This document shows positions 1-8,290 of a stretch of DNA of 64,000 nucleotides, one piece after another (positions within the stretch are counted from its first letter, which is position 1; each line of letters starts with the position of its first letter). Source of the stretch: Palsa-744 sp963734815 (lineage in GTDB: Bacteria; Actinomycetota; Thermoleophilia; Solirubrobacterales; Solirubrobacteraceae). The notes under the pieces were generated by a model, which was given only the letters and a program-made list of their open reading frames with translations, was not told where the DNA came from and made no database searches. Location of the stretch: NCBI GenBank assembly GCA_963734815.1, contig CAVTIH010000003.1, positions 62,001 through 126,000 of the forward strand, given 5' to 3'. Position numbers and translations under genes: made by a program.

Positions 1-2
1 GC

Positions 3-38
3 GCCCGCCGGGAAATCAAGGAGTACCTGGCTCAGTGA
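3..38 (+). CDS. C-terminal end of an upstream gene (partial)
   Basis: Only the last 11 codons are inside the window; they read ARREIKEYLAQ followed by TGA at 36-38. The stop overlaps the GTG start of the next gene as GTGA, the same coupling used by the two genes that follow. This suggests the fragment is the last part of another member of the ABC-transporter operon. Nothing in so short a tail identifies the family. Confidence 0.45.
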   Translation, partial: ARREIKEYLAQ

Positions 39-781
39 CGCTCCTGGCGCTCACGGAGGTCAGCAAGCGCATCCAGGACGGGGCGAAAGAGATCGTTGTT
101 CTCGACCGGGTCTCGGTGGATGTCGAGCAGGGCGACGTCGTTGGCATCCACGGCGAGCGGCGGGCCGGCAAGAGCACGCTGCTGAAGATCATGGCGGGCA
201 TTGAAACCCCCGACAAAGGGAGCGTCTGCTTCAAGGACAAGGACGTCGGGAAGCTGTCGGTTGACGCGCGAGCGCGGATGTGGCGCTCTCAGGGAATCGC
301 GTTGGTGCGTGGCGATTGGCGACCGACGCTCAGCGACCAGCCGGTGCTCGAATACGTCGCGCTGCCGCTGACGGCGGGCGGGATCACGCTCGCTGAGGCC
401 GAAGCTATGGCTCGGCCGGTTCTGGAGCGGGTCGGCGCGTTGGCGTGGACGCATTTGACGACCGACCGGCTGTCGTTGAATGAACGCCTGCGGTTGGAGC
501 TGGCGCACGCGATGATCCGTGAGCCGCATCTGCTGCTTGTGGATGAGCCGGCGGTGCTGATCGAGCCGAGCGCCAGCCGTGAGCTGTACGCGCTGTTGCG
601 CTCGCTGGCGAAGGAGTCGAGAATGGCGCTGGTGATCGCCTCGGAAGACACGACGGCGATTCTCGGGGTGGATCGGGCAATGACGATCAGCGACGGCCAC
701 CTGCGCACGACGGACTCCCGCAAACGGGTCGTGGCGTTTCCCGAGCGACGCAGCCGGGGCACCAGCTCGCGGGCATCATGA
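35..781 (+). CDS. ABC transporter ATPase with a degenerate signature motif
   Basis: This is a 248-residue ABC nucleotide-binding protein. The Walker A motif is GERRAGKS (about residues 40-47) and Walker B is LLLVDEP (about 166-172). The signature is LSLNE (about 146-150) instead of LSGGQ, and no clear H-loop histidine is seen, so this site may bind ATP but hydrolyse it poorly. The GTG start at 35 is chosen because AAGGAG lies at 18-23 and because GTGA overlaps the preceding stop. Its own stop overlaps the next ATPase as ATGA. By inference it pairs with the canonical ATPase downstream to form an asymmetric dimer under the single large permease. The substrate is unknown. Confidence 0.85.
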   Translation: MTLLALTEVSKRIQDGAKEIVVLDRVSVDVEQGDVVGIHGERRAGKSTLLKIMAGIETPDKGSVCFKDKDVGKLSVDARARMWRSQGIALVRGDWRPTLSDQPVLEYVALPLTAGGITLAEAEAMARPVLERVGALAWTHLTTDRLSLNERLRLELAHAMIREPHLLLVDEPAVLIEPSASRELYALLRSLAKESRMALVIASEDTTAILGVDRAMTISDGHLRTTDSRKRVVAFPERRSRGTSSRAS

Positions 782-1488
782 GTGCCCTGGAGCTGCGCGA
801 GGTGGTCAAGCACTACCCGTGCGGCGATGGCGAGATCGTCCGGGCGGTCGATGGTGTCTCGCTGAGGATCTGCCCTGGGGAGTTCGTCGCGCTGTATGGG
901 CCGAGCGGTTCGGGCAAGACGACATTGCTGCTGATGGCGGCGGGGCTGTTGGAGCCCGACGAGGGCAGCATCCTGTTCGACGGGAAGGACATTGCCGGCC
1001 GCACCCCGCAGGAGAGCGCGCGCTACCGGCGCCGCGAGGTCGGTTTCGTGTTCCAGTCCTTTCATTTGATGCCGGGAGCGAGCGCCTTGGAGAACGCGGC
1101 TTTGAAGCTGCTCGCCGATGGCTTTACGTTGGACGAGGCGTGCACGCTGACACGTCCGTGGCTGGAGCGGGTCGGCCTCGACGGACGCGCGGGGCACACC
1201 TCCGACCAGCTCTCGATGGGAGAGCGTCAGCGGGTAGCGATTGCCCGCTCGCTCGTCAACGAGCCGCGACTGCTTTTGACCGACGAGCCGACCGGCAACC
1301 TGGACTCCAAGCGCAGCCGGGACATCCTGGCGCTGCTGCGGGACATCTCTCACGAACAGGGCCTGCCGGCGCTGCTGGTCACGCATGACCCGCAGGCCAC
1401 GGCATTCGTCGATCGCGTTCATACCCTCCGTGACGGCCAGCTCAGCGACGGGCTGGACGTCGAGCTGGCGGCCGTCATCGAGGCATGA
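778..1488 (+). CDS. ABC transporter ATPase, LolD/MacB-like
   Basis: This 236-residue ATPase has all canonical motifs: Walker A GPSGSGKTT (about 41-49), Q-loop VFQSFHLMPG (about 91-100), signature LSMGE (about 145-149), Walker B LLLTDEPTGNLD (about 165-176) and H-loop VTHD (about 201-204). The sequence and size fit the MacB/LolD/FtsE group that works with FtsX-domain permeases. That matches the next gene, which starts on an ATGA overlap. Members of this group power mechanotransmission or extraction of lipids, peptides or lipoproteins rather than classic solute import. The actual substrate cannot be read from the sequence. Confidence 0.93.
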   Translation: MSALELREVVKHYPCGDGEIVRAVDGVSLRICPGEFVALYGPSGSGKTTLLLMAAGLLEPDEGSILFDGKDIAGRTPQESARYRRREVGFVFQSFHLMPGASALENAALKLLADGFTLDEACTLTRPWLERVGLDGRAGHTSDQLSMGERQRVAIARSLVNEPRLLLTDEPTGNLDSKRSRDILALLRDISHEQGLPALLVTHDPQATAFVDRVHTLRDGQLSDGLDVELAAVIEA

Positions 1489-4073
1489 GCGAAGTCCGCG
1501 CCCGCAAGCTGCCTCGCCATCCGTTGAACCCGCGGATTATGGGTGTGCGGGTGAGCGTGCTGCGCGATCTCTACCGGGCACGTCTGCGCCGGCAGGTGGT
1601 GGCCGAGCTGCTGGCCGGCGCCGGCATCGCTATCGGTGTCGCGCTCGTCTTCGGGGTGCTGGTCGCCAACATGAGCGTTACCGGCTCCACCGCGAGCCTG
1701 ATCCGCGCGGTCAACGGGGACGCCCGGCTGCAGCTTCAGGCGCGCTCACAGGAAGGCTTCAGCGAACAGATCGCCCGCGAAGCCGGCGCCCTGCCCGGCG
1801 TGCAGGACGCCGCCTACCTACTACGCGAGCCAGCCGTAGTCGTCGGTCCGCGCGGTCGCCGCTCGATCCAGCTCGTTGGCGTGACCGGGGGCATCGTCAC
1901 ACTGCGCGGCCTGGCGACGAGAGACTTGGGCGAAGGAGCTTTGCTGCTCACGAGAGGGATCGGCTTGCCGTCCGGGGTAGCTGAATCGATTGGCACCCAG
2001 CAGGGCGAACAGGTGACGCTGCTGACCAAAGGCGACACTCACCCGCTCGTCGTGCGAGCGGTGCTCAACAGTGGCGCGATCGGCTCGGTCGCTGAAAGCC
2101 CGATCGCGGTGTCGCTGCTGCCGGTCGCCCAGCGGCTGACCGAGGAGCCGGGCCGCGTCACGCAAGTCTTGATCAAGCCAAGCCCCGGCCGCGAACACCA
2201 AGTCGCCGGCGAGCTGCGACGTCTCGCGGGCGCCACCGTAAACGTGGAGCCGGCAGATAACGAACTGCGGGTGCTCGAACAGACCGCCAAGCCGCTCGGC
2301 CAATCCACAGCGCTGTTCGCCTCGATCAGCGTCATGGTTGGGCTGCTGTTGGCGATCAACGCCATGCTGTTGACGGTCCCGGAGCGACGGCGGTTCCTCG
2401 CCGAGATGTGCATCCTCGGGTACGACCGCAAGCAGATGGTCGTGGTCCTGGGGTTTCAGGCACTCGTGCTTGGGGTGCTCGCCTCGCTCGCCGGGCTCGT
2501 ACTGGGAGACGTTCTGGCCCACACCCTGTTCCATCAGACGCCCGTATATCTGGCGGTCGCCTTCCCGATCACCATTCACGAGACGATCCAGCCGCTGACG
2601 GCGCTGCTGGCGTTCAGCGGCGGGGTACTCGCAGCACTGGTGGCCTCGCTGCCGCCACTGCTCGATCTGAGGCGGGGGCGGCCGATCGACGCGGCACTGA
2701 GCGCTCCAAGCGATGCCGGGCAGCGCATCGGTACGCGCTTGGTGCGACGGTCTGGGATCGCGGGGCTCGTCATCGTGGTCGGCGTGACGGTGCTCGTGCT
2801 GGCGGTGCCGAGCCTGACGGTTGTCGGTGGGATCATGCTGGCGCTGGCGGCGGTACTGTTGATCCCGGTCGTCTTCGTGACCCTGACGCGCAACCTCAAG
2901 CGGCTTGGCAGGCGAACGCGCGGCAGTATGCTCCCGCTGGCAGTCATCGAACTGAACTCGATGGCCGCCCGCCAGGTAGCGTTGATCAGCGTTACGGCGC
3001 TGGCGGTATATGGGAGCGTCGCCATACAGGGCGCCCGGCATGATCTCGCCACCGGCCTCAACGATGCCGTGGCCGAATACCTCGACACAGCCCAGGTGTG
3101 GGTGTCAACCGGCGACAACTTCCTGACGATCGAAAGCTTCCGGGACCGAGGGGCCACCGCGGCGATCAGCCGAGCGCCGGGAGTCGCGTCGGTTCGCACC
3201 TACCAGGGCGGGGTGCTGGATATCGGAGCGCGCCGGGTTTGGATTCGCGCCCGCTCCCCCGATGATCCGCGGTTAATCCAGGCCAGCCAGTTGCTGCACG
3301 GCAACCTCGCGCGTGCCACCGCGCATATCCGCCGTGGTGGCTGGGCGGCAATCTCGAGCGGCTTCGCCGAAGAACGCCACGTCCACCTCGGCGGCGCGTT
3401 CGTCTTGCCGACCCCTTCCGGTATCGCGCACTTCCGGGTCGCGGCGATCACAACGAACGTCGGATGGGCGCCCGGCGCCGTCACCATCAACACCAGCGAC
3501 TATCGCCGCTACTGGCAGACGAGCAACCCCACGGCGCTGGAGGTGAGCCTGATGCCCGGCGTCACACCAGCACAGGGCAAGCGCTCCGTAGAAGCAGCCC
3601 TCCGCGCAAGGCCCGGGCTGCGCGTCGAGACCTTCGGGGAACGAGAGGCCAGCTTCGAGGCCAGCGCCAATGAAGGACTGCGACCACTTGGCGAGATATC
3701 CACACTGCTGCTGGTCACGGCCGCGCTCGCCGTCGCGGCAGTCCTCAGCGCCACGATCTGGCAACGCCGCGCCCGGCTGGCCGCGCAGAAGATCACCGGC
3801 TTTGAGGACATGCAGCTCTGGCGCGCTCTCCAGCTGGAGAGCGCGATCTCGGTTGCGATCGGCTGCATCGACGGTGTGCTCCTCGGCCTCTACGGCCATG
3901 CGCTCGCCAGCCGGTGGCTGAAACAGACGACCGGCTTCCCAGCGCCCTTTTCGCTCGGCGAGACACAGGTCTTGCTCGCCTTGGCGGTGGTCACGGGGAT
4001 CACCCTGCTGGTTATCGCGCTGCCCGGCCTGGCAGCCGCGCGCGTACCCCCAAGAGTCGGCTTCCAGGAATGA
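1485..4073 (+). CDS. FtsX/MacB-type ABC transporter permease (duplicated domain)
   Basis: This is an 862-residue membrane protein. A TM segment near residues 35-60 is followed by an extracytoplasmic region of about 200 residues. Three TM helices follow (around AINAMLL, VLASLAGLVLG and LLAFSGGVLAAL). Next come a hydrophobic block (GIAGLVIVVGVTVLVLAVP), a second external region, and three C-terminal helices. Two FtsX-like core domains in one chain is the arrangement of long MacB-type permeases, where one chain supplies both halves of the pore. It starts by ATGA overlap with the second ATPase, so the three genes form one operon. It probably moves a lipid or peptide, or drives conformational work across the membrane; the cargo is unknown. 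Confidence 0.88.
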   Translation: MSEVRARKLPRHPLNPRIMGVRVSVLRDLYRARLRRQVVAELLAGAGIAIGVALVFGVLVANMSVTGSTASLIRAVNGDARLQLQARSQEGFSEQIAREAGALPGVQDAAYLLREPAVVVGPRGRRSIQLVGVTGGIVTLRGLATRDLGEGALLLTRGIGLPSGVAESIGTQQGEQVTLLTKGDTHPLVVRAVLNSGAIGSVAESPIAVSLLPVAQRLTEEPGRVTQVLIKPSPGREHQVAGELRRLAGATVNVEPADNELRVLEQTAKPLGQSTALFASISVMVGLLLAINAMLLTVPERRRFLAEMCILGYDRKQMVVVLGFQALVLGVLASLAGLVLGDVLAHTLFHQTPVYLAVAFPITIHETIQPLTALLAFSGGVLAALVASLPPLLDLRRGRPIDAALSAPSDAGQRIGTRLVRRSGIAGLVIVVGVTVLVLAVPSLTVVGGIMLALAAVLLIPVVFVTLTRNLKRLGRRTRGSMLPLAVIELNSMAARQVALISVTALAVYGSVAIQGARHDLATGLNDAVAEYLDTAQVWVSTGDNFLTIESFRDRGATAAISRAPGVASVRTYQGGVLDIGARRVWIRARSPDDPRLIQASQLLHGNLARATAHIRRGGWAAISSGFAEERHVHLGGAFVLPTPSGIAHFRVAAITTNVGWAPGAVTINTSDYRRYWQTSNPTALEVSLMPGVTPAQGKRSVEAALRARPGLRVETFGEREASFEASANEGLRPLGEISTLLLVTAALAVAAVLSATIWQRRARLAAQKITGFEDMQLWRALQLESAISVAIGCIDGVLLGLYGHALASRWLKQTTGFPAPFSLGETQVLLALAVVTGITLLVIALPGLAAARVPPRVGFQE

Positions 4074-4109
4074 GAGTAATAGTCACCACCCACGCGCAAA
4101 GCTATTCGT

Positions 4110-5237
4110 ATGGGTGGAGTAGCCAGGAGCCGAGTAGCAACCGGGGTCACGTTCACGACGGCGGCTTGGCGCTACTGGCTCAGCGTATTCCCACGAGTCC
4201 GCCACGAGCTGCACCACTGGCAGCGCCGGGCTCGCACCATCCCCGATCGCCCGCTGCGCGAGGTGGCGCTCGCCGTGCAGCACACCAAGCGCGGCAACAT
4301 CGAGGGGTCCGCCGCCTTCGCGGCCTTCGCACCGCACGGTCACCGACCGGCCGTCATTCGCGCACAGCTTGCTTTCCAGGCGATCTACGACTACATCGAT
4401 ACGCTCGCTGAGCAGCCACACCCGAGCCCCATCAAGAACGCCCGCCAGCTCCACCGGGCACTGCCGGCAGCGCTCGACCCCACATCCTCACCGGCCCACC
4501 ATTATTACAGACATCACACTTACAGCCAGGACGCCGGCTATCTCCTAGCAGTCACCGATGCCTGCCGTACCGCGCTCGGCACTCTCCCTTCCTATCCCGT
4601 TGTCGCAGGCTCGGCCCACCGGCTGGCCGAGCGGATCGTCTGCTTTCAGAGCCTCAACCTCACCCAGGAGCAGGGCAGCTACCACGCGCTCGCCTGCTGG
4701 TCACACCACCAGACCCCGCCCACGAGCGATCTGCAGTGGTGGGAGACAGCCGCCTCAGCCGGCTCCTCGCTGGGAATCTTCGCGCTCATGGCGAGCGCCG
4801 CTCGCACCGACGTCCACCCGCATGAGGCGACAGCGATCGAGCGTGCCTACTTCCCCTGGATCGGCTCCCTGCACTCCCTGCTCGACAGCCTCATCGACCA
4901 ACCCGAAGATACCGCGACCGAACAACACAACCTCATCCAGCACTACCGCTCTCCCCACGAGACCGCCACACGCTTGCAAACCCTCGCCACCGAGTCCGCC
5001 TACCGGGCGCGAGCCCTACCACACGGCCTCCAGCACACCGTGATCCTCGCTGGCATGGTCAGCCACTATCTCTCCGCGCCCGAGGCCCGTCTCCCTCACG
5101 CCAGGCTCGCCCAGGCCACCGTCCTTAGGGCGATCGGCGGACTGGCCGAGCCGACAATGCTCGTGCTCAACCTCCGACGGGCCGCTGCGCCGCGACCGAT
5201 GCGGCCAGGAGTGGTCCGCATCCGAAGCCTGCCCTAG
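4110..5237 (+). CDS. DUF2600 / tetraprenyl-beta-curcumene synthase-like protein
   Basis: This 375-residue protein resembles the DUF2600 family, whose characterised Bacillus member YtpB makes a sesquarterpene from a long prenyl diphosphate. Visible family features are KRGNIEGSAAFAAFAP near residue 60, the acidic stretch YDYIDTLAEQ near 93-102, and WIGSLHSLLDSLIDQPED near 250-267. The acidic patches are candidate metal/diphosphate-binding sites. It starts 36 nt after the permease stop, and a terminator follows it at 5247-5278, so it is probably the last gene of the ABC operon. By inference it makes, or works on, a terpenoid membrane lipid that the transporter handles. Family assignment rests on remembered motifs. 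Confidence 0.72.
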   Translation: MGGVARSRVATGVTFTTAAWRYWLSVFPRVRHELHHWQRRARTIPDRPLREVALAVQHTKRGNIEGSAAFAAFAPHGHRPAVIRAQLAFQAIYDYIDTLAEQPHPSPIKNARQLHRALPAALDPTSSPAHHYYRHHTYSQDAGYLLAVTDACRTALGTLPSYPVVAGSAHRLAERIVCFQSLNLTQEQGSYHALACWSHHQTPPTSDLQWWETAASAGSSLGIFALMASAARTDVHPHEATAIERAYFPWIGSLHSLLDSLIDQPEDTATEQHNLIQHYRSPHETATRLQTLATESAYRARALPHGLQHTVILAGMVSHYLSAPEARLPHARLAQATVLRAIGGLAEPTMLVLNLRRAAAPRPMRPGVVRIRSLP

Positions 5238-5246
5238 AGAAATATG

Positions 5247-5278
5247 GTCCTAGAGGAATACTCCTCTCAGGGACTTTT
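5247..5278 (+). terminator. Intrinsic terminator after the DUF2600 gene
   Basis: GTCC...AGAGGA (from 5247) pairs with TCCTCT...GGAC (ending 5274), with a small internal bulge, and TTTT follows immediately at 5275-5278. It lies 10 nt after the stop codon of the DUF2600 gene. Confidence 0.65.
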
Positions 5279-5416
5279 CGCACGCGTCGTGATCGGTCAA
5301 CCTCCCAACGCATGGAATGGAGGATCGCTAACCGAGCCGGCCGAAGCCGCGATGTAGCCCCCAACGCTCGTTGCGGCCGGATGGTACGGAGAGCGAACTT
5401 CATCGTTCCAAGGCAT

Positions 5417-5452
5417 GGGCCGGGCCGTTTTTTCCTTCCTTCGGCCCGGCCC
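5417..5452. repeat. Perfect 11-bp GC palindrome with a pyrimidine loop
   Basis: GGGCCGGGCCG (5417-5427) is the exact reverse complement of CGGCCCGGCCC (5442-5452). The 14-nt loop between them is all pyrimidine and begins with six T. A second inverted repeat (GCATGGGTGC near 5519-5530 with GCACCCATGC near 5553-5562) follows in the same 355-bp gap between the terminator and the IS. No gene is seen in this gap. Confidence 0.6.
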
Positions 5453-5706
5453 AGCAATTCGGCCTTGGGGGGCTGGGTAGTGACCGACGGCGCCGCCCTG
5501 GCGCGCGGAGAGGGAAGGTGCATGGGTGCCCGTTGAGAGGGACGGCCAGCGGCGCACCCATGCGCCAAACCACAGCACGCATGACTGCTGTCTACTTCCC
5601 CCGGATAAATGACGGCTCAGGGGACTGAAACGGCCGCGTCCGGTTGGGCGCGGCCGAGTCAGGCTCATTCATGGGTTGCCCGGTTGGCGGGCTGGCGGGG
5701 AGTGTT

Positions 5707-7080
5707 TCAGCGGGCTCGGATGGCGAGGGTGTCGAGGTCGTAGGGGAGGATCGCCCACCCCGTCCAGGTTCTCATCCCGTCATCGCCCTTCAGCCTGGTT
5801 CGGCGTAGCCCGTAGCTGCGCTTGAGGTGACTGATGCGGCCCTCGATACCGGTTCGGTAGCGGGCTCTGCGCTTGCGGGTCCTGCGCGACCCAGGCTCGT
5901 GGCGGCCGGAGATCTGGATCTGCTGCTCGGTGAGATCGGGGAACGCGTCTTTGGTGGGGCCGGCCTGGAAGCCGCCGTCGCAGACGATCTCCTTGAGCGT
6001 GATCCCGGCATGTTCGAGCTCGAGCGCGGTCTGGGGCAGTAGCCGGTTCTCGGCGGGGTTGCCGGGCGCGTGGCCGGCGGGCAGGATGAGCCCGCGGGCG
6101 CCCTTGCGGGTGTTCTCCGTGACCTCGCAGATCTGGGCTACGTACCCAAACTCCGTGGGTTTGCCGAACTTGCCCTTGCGGATCGGCCGCGCATCGGGGT
6201 CGGCGAGTGACACCAGCCGGTTGGTGATCTTCAATCCCTTTGAGCGACGGTCGATCTGCTCGGTGACCTTCTCGCAGCGCGCAGCGAGCTGCTCGAGCCT
6301 GACGGCTGCTCTGAGCTTGGCCTGAGCGCCGCGGCCACGCGCCGCGGCCCTGGCCTGCACGGCGAGCCGTTGTGCCTCTCTCACCGAGCGTGCGATCAGC
6401 CGCCCGGCACGCTCGTTGAGCTTCATCACCTCCGCCTTGGCTTGACCGGTGCGACGCGCGAGTGTCTTTGAGATCGCGCGGACAGCCCGCCCAACCGAAC
6501 GCGAACGATCCGTAACCCGCGTCGTCTTGCCCTTGATCAGCGCCGTGAGCTTCTTGCCCTCTCGTGCGAGCACCCGCACGCCTTGCAACGCGAGCATCGC
6601 ATCGGAGGGGTAGCGGATGTCCGCCTCCACGACTGTCGAGTCGATCCTCGCTGCCCGCGCACGAAAACGCGTCTCGCGCTGGGCCTTGGAGATCACCACC
6701 CTGGTGATCTCCTGCACGACCTCGGCGCCCAGCCTGCGGGCGAGCTTGCGGACCGTCGACTCCTCCGGCACACCCTGATCGAGCGCGATCAGGCAGAAGC
6801 GCCGCAGGTGCAACGAGTCTGAAACCTCCCGCACCAGCGTCTCGTAGCCCCAGCCAGTGCGCTGCTTGATCACCATCAACCGCACGAAGCTCGCGATCGA
6901 GATCGACGGGCGGCCACGACCACGCGCGCCCTGCTCCCATGCAGCCGCGATCGGCTCCAGCAGCAGCGGATCGGACAGCACCGCATCCAGACGAGCGAGA
7001 TCCTCGGGTAGCTCCCGCGCCTCGATCGGCAGCACCTCGTCCCACAAGCACTCCACCTGCCCGCCACACAGCGTGAGCAT
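5707..7080 (-). CDS. DDE transposase (ISNCY/IS1182-like)
   Basis: The 457-residue protein begins with a transposase N-terminal domain (GRPSISIASFVRLMVIKQR, then GYETLVREVSDSLHLRRFC). A catalytic core follows with ARIDSTVVEADIRYPSDA, a long basic coiled region, and late motifs EIVCDGGF and GIEGRISHLKRSYGLRR. Those three acidic sites (DSTVVEAD, CDGGF and GIEGRISHLK) suit a DDE active site. Length and layout match 450-residue actinobacterial transposases usually labelled ISNCY or IS1182-like. ATG at 7080 is preferred over the adjacent GTG at 7083 because GGAGG sits just upstream at better spacing. The gene appears intact. Confidence 0.88.
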   Translation of the reverse strand: MLTLCGGQVECLWDEVLPIEARELPEDLARLDAVLSDPLLLEPIAAAWEQGARGRGRPSISIASFVRLMVIKQRTGWGYETLVREVSDSLHLRRFCLIALDQGVPEESTVRKLARRLGAEVVQEITRVVISKAQRETRFRARAARIDSTVVEADIRYPSDAMLALQGVRVLAREGKKLTALIKGKTTRVTDRSRSVGRAVRAISKTLARRTGQAKAEVMKLNERAGRLIARSVREAQRLAVQARAAARGRGAQAKLRAAVRLEQLAARCEKVTEQIDRRSKGLKITNRLVSLADPDARPIRKGKFGKPTEFGYVAQICEVTENTRKGARGLILPAGHAPGNPAENRLLPQTALELEHAGITLKEIVCDGGFQAGPTKDAFPDLTEQQIQISGRHEPGSRRTRKRRARYRTGIEGRISHLKRSYGLRRTRLKGDDGMRTWTGWAILPYDLDTLAIRAR

Positions 7081-7206
7081 CACACCTCCACCGGGTTGAA
7101 AACCAATTCATGAGCAGGTGAATCGTCCTGAACACAGCGGACAGACCCAGTGGTTCTGACCGGCCCGGATGGGACCCTCACCACACCCGAAAGACAGGAG
7201 GCGCTG

Positions 7207-7746
7207 ATGCCCGGACCAGGACGCAACGAGCTCTGCCCATGCGGCTCAAATCGCAAGGTCAAGCGCTGCTGCGGCCAGCAACGCGGACCCTCGCAGGAAC
7301 AGCTCGCGCGCGCTCACGTCGCACTACTCGCACGCGACGCCACCGCCGACCTGCAAGGCCTCTCTGAGAGAGCCCTGGACCACCTCTGGCAGCAGCTCCT
7401 CGACATTCCCGCCACCGACCTCTCGCTGCTCGTGACCCTGCCAAAGCTCATCGGCCCAGACCTCAAACGCCTGCAAGAAGCCATCTCCAGGGACGACCCC
7501 GACTGGGGCTGGGACGCCCTCACCACCGTCGCAGAACAGATCGACACACCCCAGCAGCGAGCCAAGCTCGCCGCCGCGCTCGTCCGTCTACGCGACCAAC
7601 AACGCCTCACCCGCCAGCAAGCCGCCGCCGCGCTCCTAGACCTCGACAGCCGATCCACACGCTTCATCGCCGCCAGCCTCCTCGACGCCGTCGCAATCTC
7701 AGTCGGCGTCGAACATACCCCCGGCGGCCTCCACCTCGCCGCCTAA
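7207..7746 (+). CDS. SEC-C zinc-motif protein carried by the IS
   Basis: This 179-residue protein opens with GRNELCPCGSNRKVKRCCG, the SEC-C zinc-binding motif known from the SecA C-terminus and many small accessory proteins. The rest is mostly predicted helix, rich in Ala, Leu and Gln, with no recognised catalytic motif. ATG 7207 is preferred over the GTG at 7150 because AGGAGG lies a few bases upstream. It sits inside the IS repeats and is divergent from the transposase, with a shared upstream region of about 125 bp, so it moves with the element. A role in regulating transposition or in target choice is possible but not shown. Confidence 0.75.
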   Translation: MPGPGRNELCPCGSNRKVKRCCGQQRGPSQEQLARAHVALLARDATADLQGLSERALDHLWQQLLDIPATDLSLLVTLPKLIGPDLKRLQEAISRDDPDWGWDALTTVAEQIDTPQQRAKLAAALVRLRDQQRLTRQQAAAALLDLDSRSTRFIAASLLDAVAISVGVEHTPGGLHLAA

Positions 7747-8290
7747 CCCCACACATTTATCCGGGGGAAGTGCCTAGCAACGCCTTGCGAAGTGACGGTC
7801 TCAAGCGTCGATCAGCGTTGCCGAGCGAATGCCAAAAAGAACACGACCAATACTCAAAGTCGATGAGACGGGGGAACTGTTGGCCTTGGTTCCAACGCTG
7901 ACCGAACCACGCTTCTCACAATCATTGGAGCGCGGCCTGGCAATCCTGGGCTGTTTCACGCCTCACTCACCCGTACAAGGGATCGCGGATCTCGCCGATG
8001 CGCTGGGAATGAGCCGCAGTACAACTCACCGCTACGTCGTCACCCTTGTGGCGCTCGGCCATCTGGAACAGATGAAAAAGGGACGCAAGTATCGCCTGGC
8101 GCTGTCGGTCATCGATCTTGGTATGGGAGCGATGAACAGCATGGGCATCCGTGAGCACTCACGACCGCTACTTAGAGAGCTACGTCAGCGAACGGGCTAC
8201 ACCACTAGCCTAGCGGTCATCGATAGGCCAGAAATCTTGTACCTCGATCGAGTAGCCGGCGCACGCCGGGGACAACGCAAGATCGATCTA

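Larger units (their letters stand above)
5594..7771. mobile_element. 2.18-kb IS with a SEC-C passenger gene (ISNCY/IS1182-like)
   Basis: The element is bounded by 18-bp perfect terminal inverted repeats: ACTTCCCCCGGATAAATG at 5594-5611 and its reverse complement at 7754-7771. Inside are a minus-strand DDE transposase (5707-7080) and, divergently, a plus-strand gene for a SEC-C motif protein (7207-7746) that ends 7 bp before the right repeat. No convincing target duplication could be read next to the repeats. The right end lies 57 bp upstream of the iclR start, so the element separates that gene from its native upstream region. The family name is by transposase resemblance only. Confidence 0.85.
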
